Of a DNA stretch of 64,000 nt, positions 15,259 through 23,512 are shown one piece after another. The stretch's first letter is position 1, and every line of letters begins with the position of its first letter. The notes under the pieces were generated by a model that was not told the origin of the DNA, searched no databases, and worked only from the letters and a program-made list of their open reading frames with translations. The position numbers were made by a program, and so were the translations under genes. This DNA is from Caulobacter sp. UNC279MFTsu5.1 (GTDB lineage Bacteria > Pseudomonadota > Alphaproteobacteria > Caulobacterales > Caulobacteraceae), in the NCBI RefSeq assembly GCF_900114015.1, contig NZ_FORN01000035.1, forward strand, positions 1-64,000, written 5' to 3'.

Positions 15259-15897
15259 CTAGGACCAGCGCAGCGGCGGCGCCTGGTCCTTCAAGGCCAG
15301 CAATGCGGCGCGCAGCCGGGCCATGAAGGCGGCACGGTCGCCCGTCCAGTCCAGCGGCTCGCCGACCAGCACCGCGCAGTTCAGCGGCGCGGGGATCGTC
15401 TCGCCCTTGGGCAGGACGCGGCCCGCGCCCTGGATCCAGACCGGCGTCACCGGCGCTTCGGGAAAGGCCTGGGCGAGGCGCGCCACGCCGCCCTTCAGCT
15501 GGCCCAGATCGTCGCCGTCGCCGCGCGTGCCCTCGGGAAACACCACCACGATGTCGCCGGCCGCCAGGGCCGCGCGGGCGGGGGCCAGGACGTCCTCGCC
15601 GGAGCCCGCTTTCAGCCGCGCCACCGGCACGATGCCGATCACATGGCGCGAGAACCAGCCGATCACCGGGTCGCGCAGGAAATAGTCGGCCGCCGCCACC
15701 GGCCGCACCCGGGCCACGGCGCGCGACGGGAAGATCGCCAGCAGCAACAGGGTGTCGACATGGCTGGCATGGTTGGCCGCGATAATGGCCGGCCCCTTCA
15801 GCGGCAGGCGCTCGCGCCCGACGACGTCGGCCCCGGTCAGGAACAGGGCCAGGGGGCGGGCCGCCAGCACCAGCAGCAGGAAGCGCAGCCAGCCCAT
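15259..15897 (-). CDS. plsC: 1-acyl-glycerol-3-phosphate acyltransferase-like protein
   Basis: A 212-residue acyltransferase with the catalytic HX4D motif NHASHVDT, the glycerol-phosphate-binding FPEGTRG, and an N-terminal hydrophobic segment. It would acylate lysophosphatidic acid or a related acceptor at the membrane. It starts two bases after the cdsA-like stop, so the two are translationally coupled, with a CDP-alcohol transferase divergent on the other side. The set encodes acylation, CDP activation and head-group transfer and may be a second lipid pathway beside the essential one. Confidence 0.85.
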   Translation of the reverse strand: MGWLRFLLLVLAARPLALFLTGADVVGRERLPLKGPAIIAANHASHVDTLLLLAIFPSRAVARVRPVAAADYFLRDPVIGWFSRHVIGIVPVARLKAGSGEDVLAPARAALAAGDIVVVFPEGTRGDGDDLGQLKGGVARLAQAFPEAPVTPVWIQGAGRVLPKGETIPAPLNCAVLVGEPLDWTGDRAAFMARLRAALLALKDQAPPLRWS

Positions 15898-15899
15898 GG

Positions 15900-16874
15900 T
15901 CAGAACCTGTCGAGCGCGAACAGCGCCATCAGGTGGAAATAGAGCGGGGCGGTGAAGGTCAGGCTGTCGGCGCGGTCCAGCACCCCGCCGTGGCCGGGGA
16001 TGGCGTGCGAGGTGTCCTTGACCCCGATGTCGCGCTTGACCGCGCTCATGGTCACGTCGCCGGCGAAGCCCGCCAGCGGCAGGGCGACAGCGACCACCAG
16101 CAGGCCCTGGCCCGCGAGCGGGGTGAACACCGGCCCGGCGAACCCGATCAGCAGGCCCGTCGCCAGCCAGCCGCCCAGGAAGCCCTCCCAGGTCTTGTTG
16201 GGGCTGACCGTGGGCGCGATCTTGCGTCTGCCCAGCAGCTTGCCGAACACGTACTGGGCCACGTCGTTGAACTCGGTGACCAGCAACAGGAAGAACACCA
16301 GCCCCGCCGCCCCGGCCGGCAGGCGATCGCTGGCCGGCGTGCGCATCAGGAAGGCGGCGAAGCCCAGGTTGTAGACGCAGGTCACCAGGCCCCAGTGGAA
16401 GGTGGCGGCCGTCGTGAGGAATCCGCGCGTCTGGCCCAGCATGGCCATCAGGAACGGCAGGCCCAGGAACGTCCAGACCGGGATGAACACCAGGTAGAAC
16501 ATGTACTTGTCGGCGGCGATGAAGCCGTAGGCGGCGACCAGGGCCAGATAGGCGGCCAGGATCGCCGGGCGGTCCTCCTTGCGGATCGGGGCCAGGGACA
16601 GGAACTCGCGCAGGGCCATGAACGAGATCAGGGCGAAGGCCAGCACGGTGGCCTGCCAGCCCAGCAGCAGGGCCCCGGCCAGCAGGGCGACCATCACCCA
16701 CCAGCTGGCGATGCGCTGGCGCAGCTCGCGATAGTCCTTGTCCGGCTTGAGCGCGGTCAGCAGGGTGACGATCGCCCCGGCCACGCTCAGCAGGGCCACA
16801 ACGCCGGCCAGGCCGAGCAGCAGGGCCGGCGGCTGGGCGGCGAGGAAGGCCCGAACGGTCGCGACGATGTCCAT
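15900..16874 (-). CDS. cdsA: Phosphatidate cytidylyltransferase family protein
   Basis: A 324-residue integral membrane enzyme with about eight membrane spans. The C-terminal CDS signature is clear: SAVKRDIGVKDTSHAIPGHG followed by GVLDRADSL. It makes CDP-diacylglycerol from phosphatidate and CTP. The long N-terminal part and its pairing with a PlsC-like and a CDP-alcohol transferase resemble the YnbB-like branch rather than the housekeeping CdsA that usually sits near dxr and rseP. It is divergent from the transferase gene with a 74-base shared control region. Confidence 0.9.
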   Translation of the reverse strand: MDIVATVRAFLAAQPPALLLGLAGVVALLSVAGAIVTLLTALKPDKDYRELRQRIASWWVMVALLAGALLLGWQATVLAFALISFMALREFLSLAPIRKEDRPAILAAYLALVAAYGFIAADKYMFYLVFIPVWTFLGLPFLMAMLGQTRGFLTTAATFHWGLVTCVYNLGFAAFLMRTPASDRLPAGAAGLVFFLLLVTEFNDVAQYVFGKLLGRRKIAPTVSPNKTWEGFLGGWLATGLLIGFAGPVFTPLAGQGLLVVAVALPLAGFAGDVTMSAVKRDIGVKDTSHAIPGHGGVLDRADSLTFTAPLYFHLMALFALDRF

Positions 16875-16948
16875 GCGGCTCCTTGCGACGCGCCCCTGGC
16901 GGTGAACCGGTTTAGCTATAGCCTAGTTCTCGTTTTGGAGGAGACGCC

Positions 16949-17611
16949 ATGACCCAGGACCTGGACAACCGCCGCCCGCTGAAGGTCCGCGACGCCGCCC
17001 TCGCGCGCCGGATGGCGCGTCGTCTGGCGGAGGCCAAGGTCGATCCGGACGTCGTCTCGGCGGGCGGCGTCGCCTTCGCGGTCCTGGGCGGGGCGCTGAT
17101 CATGGCGGCCGGGGCGCTGGACGGCTGGCTCCTGCGGGCGGCGCTGTTCGGACTGGCGGCGGCGTGCATCCAGGCGCGGCTGCTGTGCAACCTGCTGGAC
17201 GGGCTGGTGGCGGTCGAGCACGGCCGGGGCGGACCGGCGGGACCGATCTGGAACGAACTGCCCGACCGCGTGGCCGATGTGCTGCTGCTGGCCGGGGCCG
17301 GCTATGGCGCGCAGTCGGCCGGGATCTATGGCGGGGCGGCCGTCGGCTGGATCGCGGCGGTGCTGGCGGTGCTGACCGCCTATGTCCGCGAGCTGGGCCG
17401 GGGCCTGGGCCAGCCGGCCGACTTCTCCGGGCCGATGGCCAAGCAGCACCGGATGGCGGCGCTGACCGTCATCTGCCTGGTCTCGATGTTCGAACCGCTC
17501 TGGCGCGGCCATGGCCAGGTGCTGCTGGGCGGGCTGGTGGTGATCGCGGCCGGCGGCCTGGTCACGGTGGTGAGGCGGACGGGGAACCTGGCGCGGGCGT
17601 TGCGCGGCTAG
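16949..17611 (+). CDS. CDP-alcohol phosphatidyltransferase with altered metal motif
   Basis: A 220-residue membrane protein with about six spans. The CDP-alcohol transferase motif is recognisable (NLLDGLVAVEHGRGG from residue 81, then GPIWNELPDRVAD) but departs from D-x2-DG-x2-AR-x8-G-x3-D-x3-D. Residue 81 is Asn for the first Asp, 89 is Val for Arg, and 102 is Asn for the third Asp. Asp 84 and Asp 106 remain and an extra Asp 110 is present. The head-group acceptor is unknown. A GGAGG site precedes the ATG. It is divergent from cdsA-plsC, suggesting one lipid pathway. Confidence 0.8.
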   Translation: MTQDLDNRRPLKVRDAALARRMARRLAEAKVDPDVVSAGGVAFAVLGGALIMAAGALDGWLLRAALFGLAAACIQARLLCNLLDGLVAVEHGRGGPAGPIWNELPDRVADVLLLAGAGYGAQSAGIYGGAAVGWIAAVLAVLTAYVRELGRGLGQPADFSGPMAKQHRMAALTVICLVSMFEPLWRGHGQVLLGGLVVIAAGGLVTVVRRTGNLARALRG

Positions 17612-17652
17612 CCCGTGACGCTTAGCCCGCCGACGGGGACGCCAACCGCTCG

Positions 17653-19092
17653 CTAGCGCTTGCCGCGCGGGGCGCCCGAGCCGCCTGGACGCGAACCGCC
17701 CGGCTTGCCGCCGGAGCGTGGCGCGGCCTTGGGGCCGTCCGACCGCGCGCCGGCCGCCTTGACCGTGCTGGGCTTGCCGCCGGGACGCGCCCCGCCGGGC
17801 TTGCCGGTCTTGGCCGGACCCTCGGTCAGCGGCTTGTAGCCGTTGGCCCGCAGCGCGCCGGGCTTCGGCTTGGCGGCCGTTTTCGAAGGCCGCGCTTCCT
17901 TGCCCTGGGCGGCGCGCTTGTCGGCCGCGTTCTTCTCGGCCAGCTCCTTGTCGCGAATCCGCTTGGCGGCGGCGTCGCGGTAGGACAGCGGCTTGGGGCC
18001 GATCATCTTGCTCTCGATCGACTTCTTGGCCGGACGCACGGGGCCGCGGCCGGCGATCGCCGGCTTCTTCTTCGGCTTGGCCCAGCCCGGCTTGCGGACG
18101 AACTTTTCTTCCTCGACCGTCTCCTCGGGCGTCAGGATGGCGACCTGGGTCATCTTGCCGGCCCGGGGCACGCCCCGCCGCTGCATGTCGCCGCCGCCCG
18201 CCTGGCCGGGCGCCTTCAGCGGGTCGGCCACGCCGACGAACCGCGGCTTGTCGCCCGTCGGCATGTTCTCGGCCGGAATGATGCCTTCCAGCAGCTCGCG
18301 GATCACTCGCGGGCCGACCTCCTCGACCTGGCCCGGCAGCAGGGTCCCGAGCGCGAACGGGCCGTAGGACAGGCGGATCAGGCGGTTGACCTTCAGGCCG
18401 ATCGCCTCCAGCACCTTGCGGACCTCGCGGTTCTTGCCTTCGCTGAGGGTCAGGGTGATCCAGACGTTCTTGCCGCCGCCGGCCTTTTCCTGGGCCTTGT
18501 CCAGTCGCGCCTCGATCGGGCCGTAGCGCACGCCCTCGACGGTGATGCCGTCCTTCAGCCGGTCCAGCTTGGCCTGGGTGGTGTCGCCGAAGGCGCGGGC
18601 CCGGTAGCGGCGCACCCAGGCGTTCTGCGGCATCTCCAGGGCGCGCGACAGTTCGCCGTCGTTGGTCAGCAGCAGCAGGCCCTCGGAATTGAGGTCCAGG
18701 CGCCCGACCGAAATGACGCGCGGCAGGTCGCGCGGCAAGGCCTGGAACACCGTCGGGCGGTTCTTGGGGTCGGTGTGCGAGGTCAGCAGGCCGGTCGGTT
18801 TGTGGTAGCGGAAGATCCGGGTCGGCTCGGGCTCGTCGATCATCTTGCCGTCGACGGTCAGGATGTCGCCGGGGCGGACCTTGACGGCCGGGGTGGTCAG
18901 CACGGTCCCGTTCAGGGCGACCTTGCCCGCCTCGATCAGCCGCTCGACCTCGCGTCGCGAGGCCACACCCGAACGGGCCAGCATCTTGGCGACGCGCTCG
19001 CCCTCGCCGCCTTCGCCATCCTGGACCTCATGCTCGTCGTCGTGACCGAGCAAGGCGTTGTCGTGCAGGTGGGGCTGGTATTTCTCGGTCAC
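17653..19092 (-). CDS. rluB: RluB-family 23S rRNA pseudouridine synthase with long basic tail
   Basis: A 479-residue protein. Residues about 30-90 are an S4 RNA-binding domain (VAKMLARSGVASRREVERLI). The RsuA/RluB catalytic domain follows, with active Asp in GRLDLNSEGLLLLTNDG and the GKNREVRK block. It should modify U2605 of 23S rRNA. Residues after about 285 form a low-complexity Lys/Arg/Pro/Gly/Ala tail of nearly 200 residues that is probably disordered and RNA-binding; such tails are common in alphaproteobacterial members. It converges on the CDP-alcohol transferase gene with a 41-base gap. Confidence 0.9.
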   Translation of the reverse strand: MTEKYQPHLHDNALLGHDDEHEVQDGEGGEGERVAKMLARSGVASRREVERLIEAGKVALNGTVLTTPAVKVRPGDILTVDGKMIDEPEPTRIFRYHKPTGLLTSHTDPKNRPTVFQALPRDLPRVISVGRLDLNSEGLLLLTNDGELSRALEMPQNAWVRRYRARAFGDTTQAKLDRLKDGITVEGVRYGPIEARLDKAQEKAGGGKNVWITLTLSEGKNREVRKVLEAIGLKVNRLIRLSYGPFALGTLLPGQVEEVGPRVIRELLEGIIPAENMPTGDKPRFVGVADPLKAPGQAGGGDMQRRGVPRAGKMTQVAILTPEETVEEEKFVRKPGWAKPKKKPAIAGRGPVRPAKKSIESKMIGPKPLSYRDAAAKRIRDKELAEKNAADKRAAQGKEARPSKTAAKPKPGALRANGYKPLTEGPAKTGKPGGARPGGKPSTVKAAGARSDGPKAAPRSGGKPGGSRPGGSGAPRGKR

Positions 19093-19171
19093 GGCGTCAG
19101 TCCTTCAAGGGCGGGGCGCATCTCACGATGGGCGGCTTTTCTGATGGCGCCGATCGGGCGAGGGATCAAGG

Positions 19172-19208
19172 TGGACGCTTTCCAAAAATAGTATATACTT
19201 CGTATATG
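19172..19208 (+). promoter_or_regulatory. Promoter with overlapping palindromic operator of the toxin-antitoxin-like pair
   Basis: A -35 like TGGACG (19172-19177), a 16-base spacer and a -10 TATACT (19194-19199) precede the pair. The -10 lies in the perfect palindrome AGTATATACT (19190-19199), and a second inverted repeat ATATAC-TTC-GTATAT spans 19193-19207. The AT-rich block stands out in GC-rich surroundings. The layout fits auto-repression by the gene product. Confidence 0.6.
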
Positions 19209-19223
19209 GGGCAGAAAAATACT

Positions 19224-19754
19224 ATGAAGCCTACGAAGTACGAACCCTTGAAGCGGCATCTCGAAGGGATGTTCCAGCACGACGAGGTCCGGCTCTCCTT
19301 CGCCGAGATTGAGCGCATCCTGGGCTTTTCCCTTCCGCCTTCGGCCCATGACGCCCAGCCTTGGTGGTCGAACACCCGCGCGGGCCACTCGCAGGCGGCC
19401 GCCTGGCTGGACGCCGGTTGGAAGACCGCCGGGCTCGATCTCGCGGCCCGCCAGGTGAGCTTCGTGAAGGCCGACGCGTCCGGCGTGGCCGAGGAAGGGG
19501 CGGTCTTTCGGCATCGGGATACGGAAGCCATCGTCCTGCCGCTCGCGGCGCTCCACACGCGCGCCCTGCGGATGATCGACGAGCACGTCGCCGAGCACGG
19601 CGGGGATCGGGCCAGCGCTTGCGTCGCCCTGCTCGACCAACTGGCCAACGACCGGCTCGCGGCGATGGTCGATTGGTTCCAGAAGGCGTCGCCGCCGCTC
19701 ACCGTCGATGTCGTCGATCTGATCCGTGAAGATCGGGACAGTGATGAGCGATGA
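19224..19754 (+). CDS. DUF7662-like protein, putative antitoxin partner of VapC
   Basis: A 176-residue protein (182 if ATG 19206 is used). Residues 5-80 look like the DUF7662 domain: KYEPLKRHL, a SFAEIERILGFSLP helix, WWSN, then AAWLDAGW and VSFVKA. Residues 85-176 are an alpha-helical, acidic extension ending in LIREDRDSDER, which could neutralise the toxin. The gene overlaps the downstream PIN-toxin gene by 11 bases, a layout typical of antitoxin-toxin operons. The antitoxin role is inferred from position; conventional VapB antitoxins are about half this size. The promoter overlaps ATG 19206, so translation may start there on a leaderless message or at ATG 19224. Confidence 0.7.
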   Translation: MKPTKYEPLKRHLEGMFQHDEVRLSFAEIERILGFSLPPSAHDAQPWWSNTRAGHSQAAAWLDAGWKTAGLDLAARQVSFVKADASGVAEEGAVFRHRDTEAIVLPLAALHTRALRMIDEHVAEHGGDRASACVALLDQLANDRLAAMVDWFQKASPPLTVDVVDLIREDRDSDER

Positions 19755-20175
19755 GATCGTGCTGGACGCTTCGGTGGCCGCCGACTGGCTTCTTCCGGGA
19801 CCGCGTTCGGCGGTGGTGACGGCGTTCATGAGGCCGGACGATCGACGGATCGCGCCTGACCTGATCTTCGCCGAATTCACCTCGGTCGCCATCAAGCTCG
19901 TCCGGCGGAACCAGATTTCGAGGGCGATCGCCCACGAGGCCGTCGATCGACTGCCGCGATTGATCGACGAGGTCGCGCCGCTGGGCGCGCTGGCGAGGCC
20001 CGCCCACGATCTGGCGCGGGACCATGCCTTCTCCGCCTATGACGCCTTCTACCTGGCCCTGGCGTTGAAGCGCGGCGTTCCCCTGGTCACGGCCGATGCG
20101 AAGCTTGCTAGAAGGGCGGTCGAGGGCGGCTTGGCCCGCCACGTCCGCCTTATCACGCCGGAGTCCCGACCATAG
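19744..20175 (+). CDS. vapC: PIN-domain ribonuclease, VapC-type toxin
   Basis: A 143-residue PIN-domain protein with the four acidic active-site residues visible: Asp 8 in VLDASVAADWL, Glu 44 in IFAEF, Asp 100 in AYDAFYLALA and Asp 118 in VTADAKL. VapC toxins cleave tRNA or rRNA with magnesium. The start ATG 19744 lies inside the end of the upstream gene, so translation is coupled. It ends 29 bases before tadA. The family call is firm; toxicity is inferred from family and operon layout. Confidence 0.88.
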   Translation: MSDEIVLDASVAADWLLPGPRSAVVTAFMRPDDRRIAPDLIFAEFTSVAIKLVRRNQISRAIAHEAVDRLPRLIDEVAPLGALARPAHDLARDHAFSAYDAFYLALALKRGVPLVTADAKLARRAVEGGLARHVRLITPESRP

Positions 20176-20204
20176 CCGCCGCCCCGCTCACCGACGAAGC
20201 CGCC

Positions 20205-20645
20205 ATGGCCCTGGCGCTGGAGGAAGCCCGCGCCGCCGCCGCGGCGGGTGAGACGCCGGTGGGGGCGGTGATCCTCGATCCGGCGACCGGCGAGATTCTC
20301 GCCCGGGCCGGCAACGGCCCGATCGGCGCGCACGACCCCACGGCCCATGCCGAGATCGCCGCCCTGCGGATCGCCGCCGCCAGGCTGCAGAACTACCGCC
20401 TGACCGACCTGACCCTGGTGGTGACTCTCGAGCCCTGCGCCATGTGCGCCGGGGCGATCAGCCACGCGCGGATCGGCCGGGTGGTGTTCGGGGCCGAGGA
20501 CCCCAAGGGCGGGGCGGTGGTCCACGGCCCGAGGTTCTTCGCCCAGCCCACCTGTCACTGGCGGCCGGAGGTGACCGGCGGGGTGATGGCCCAAGAGAGC
20601 GCGGACCTGCTGCGGGGCTTCTTCCGCGAACGGCGGAAGAGGTGA
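20205..20645 (+). CDS. tadA: tRNA-specific adenosine deaminase
   Basis: A 146-residue deaminase that converts A34 to inosine in tRNA-Arg(ACG), an essential step for decoding CGN codons. Zinc ligands and proton shuttle are visible in HAEIAAL (His 48, Glu 50) and EPCAMCAGA (Cys 78, Cys 81), and the C-terminal half shows VFGAEDPKGGAV. The start ATG 20205 fits the family (ALALEEARAAAAAGE). The downstream hypothetical gene converges with a 4-base gap. Confidence 0.93.
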   Translation: MALALEEARAAAAAGETPVGAVILDPATGEILARAGNGPIGAHDPTAHAEIAALRIAAARLQNYRLTDLTLVVTLEPCAMCAGAISHARIGRVVFGAEDPKGGAVVHGPRFFAQPTCHWRPEVTGGVMAQESADLLRGFFRERRKR

Positions 20646-20649
20646 GGCC

Positions 20650-21057
20650 CTAGTTCACCATCGCCGAACCCAGCAGCACCTTGGACCCCTTGCGGCCCAG
20701 CACCTTGTCGGCGGCGTCCTGCATCCGGGAGCCCAGATAGTTCAGGTCCGGCGCCGCGCCGCGCGGCATGCCGGCGGTGTAGGTCATCAGCACCTGGGCG
20801 AAGGCGGCGCGCAGGCGGGGTTCGGACTGCTGGGCGCGCTCCATCAGGGCCGGGTCCAGCGCCTGCACCCCGGTCTCCAGGGTCATGACGCCCCGGCGGC
20901 CGTCGCGGCGGATGGTGGTGGCGGTCAGGGGCTGCAGGGCGAAATAGGTGGCGGGCGCCTTCTTCTCCTCCTTGCCGTGACCGGCGAAGGCGGGCGGGGC
21001 GGCCAGGCTGGCGGCGGCCAGCAGCGACAGGAGGGGCAGGGCGAGGGCGCGGCGCAT
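20650..21057 (-). CDS. Exported protein, function unknown (weak FliL-like features)
   Basis: A 135-residue protein with a signal peptide (MRRALALPLLSLLAAASLA, cleavage near AFAG). The mature part contains TLETGVQALDPALMERAQQ and SEPRLRAAFAQVLMTY, a pattern loosely like the periplasmic part of FliL-type proteins. It is divergent from the flagellin-sugar genes flmA-flmB. A flagellar link is only suggested by neighbourhood. ATG 21057 is preferred over ATG 21108 because it begins the signal peptide. Confidence 0.6.
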   Translation of the reverse strand: MRRALALPLLSLLAAASLAAPPAFAGHGKEEKKAPATYFALQPLTATTIRRDGRRGVMTLETGVQALDPALMERAQQSEPRLRAAFAQVLMTYTAGMPRGAAPDLNYLGSRMQDAADKVLGRKGSKVLLGSAMVN

Positions 21058-21083
21058 GGGCCCTTGTGGCACGACGGGATTGA

Positions 21084-22207
<1,124 letters not shown>

Positions 22208-22208
<1 letters not shown>

Positions 22209-23380
22209 TGTCGGAGGGGGCGCTCCCGTTCCTGCCCTACGGCCGTCAGACCATCGAGGACGACGACGTGGCGGCGGTGGCGGCGGCGCTGAGGGCCGAT
22301 TTCCTGACCACCGGCCCGACCGTCGAGGCCTTCGAGACCGCCTTCAAGCGGAGGGTCGGGGCCGGGCACGCGATCGCCGTCGCCAACGGCACCGCCACCC
22401 TACACCTGGCCATGCTGGCCCTGGGCGTCGGCCAGGACGACGTCTGCATCGTCCCGTCGGTCACCTTCCTGGCCACCGCCAACTGCGCCCGCTATGTCGG
22501 GGCCGAGGTGGTGTTCGCCGACGTCGATCCCGCCAGCGGCCTGATGACGCCGGACACCCTGGCCGAGGCGTTGAAGCGGGCTGGAGACCGCCGTGTGCGC
22601 GCCGTGCTGCCGGTGCACCTGCGCGGCGACGTTTGCGACCTGCCGGCTCTGCGCGACCTGGCGGCCGGGGCCGGGGCGGTGCTGGTCGAGGACGCGCCCC
22701 ACGCCCTGGGCTCGGTCGCCGCCTTCGACGGGACCCCGCACCCGGTCGGCGACGGGGCCTTTTCCAGTTTCGCCAGCTTCTCGTTCCATCCGGTCAAGAC
22801 CCTGGCCACCGGCGAAGGCGGCATGCTGACCACCAACGACGCGGCCCTGGCGGCCCGGGCGAGATCGCTGCGCAGCCACGGCATGGTCCGTCCGGCGGGC
22901 GCGGAGCCCTGGTGGTACGAGATGCCGGAGCTGGGCTTCAACTACCGCATCCCCGACGTGCTGTGCGCCCTGGGAATCTCGCAGCTGGCCAAGCTGGACC
23001 GTTTCGTGGCCCGGCGGCGGGCCCTGACCGCGCTCTACGCCGACAAGCTGGCGGCCCTGGCCCCGACCGTGCGCCTGGCGACCAGCCCCGCCTGGTCCGA
23101 CCCGGCCCTGCACCTGCTGACCGTGCTGATCGACTTCGAGGCCGCCGGAACCACCCGTCGCGCGGTGGTCGAGGCGTTGAAGGCCCACGGGGTCGGCAGC
23201 CAGGTCCACTACATCCCGGTGCACCGCCAGCCCTACTATCAGGCCCGCTACGGCGCCCTGGACCTGCCCGGCGCCGACGCCTGGTACGCCCGCTGCCTGA
23301 CCCTGCCGCTGTATCCGGGGATGGAGGACGGCGACGTGGACCGGGTGGTCGAGGCGCTGGCGGGGGCGCTGGGGCTTTAG
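22208..23380 (+). CDS. flmB: PLP-dependent aminotransferase of flagellin sugar synthesis
   Basis: A 390-residue DegT/DnrJ/EryC1 aminotransferase, PseC type. The PLP-binding Lys 197 lies in SFHPVKTLATGEGGM; the cofactor-binding GTATLHLAM, EDAPHALG and the NYRIPDVLCALG block are present. It aminates the keto sugar made by FlmA, giving an amino-dideoxy altrosamine. It starts at ATG 22208, overlapping the flmA stop. A dispersed repeat follows directly. Confidence 0.93.
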
Positions 23381-23392
23381 GCTCCTATCCTG

Positions 23393-23502
23393 TTGTCATC
23401 CCGGACAAGGCCCAAAGGGCCGCAGATCCGGGACCGCCGGAAACGCCGAGTTCACGCCCTGATCCCGGATCTTCGCGCTGCGCGCTTCGTCCGGGATGAC
23501 AA
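23393..23502. repeat. Dispersed palindromic repeat, GTCATCCCGGA ends (copy 2)
   Basis: Second copy of the element at 3296-3413, bounded by a perfect 13-base inverted repeat (23393-23405 against 23490-23502). It fills the gap between convergent flmB and the next gene, so it may work as a two-way terminator. Confidence 0.8.
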
Positions 23503-23512
23503 GATGTTTGAG

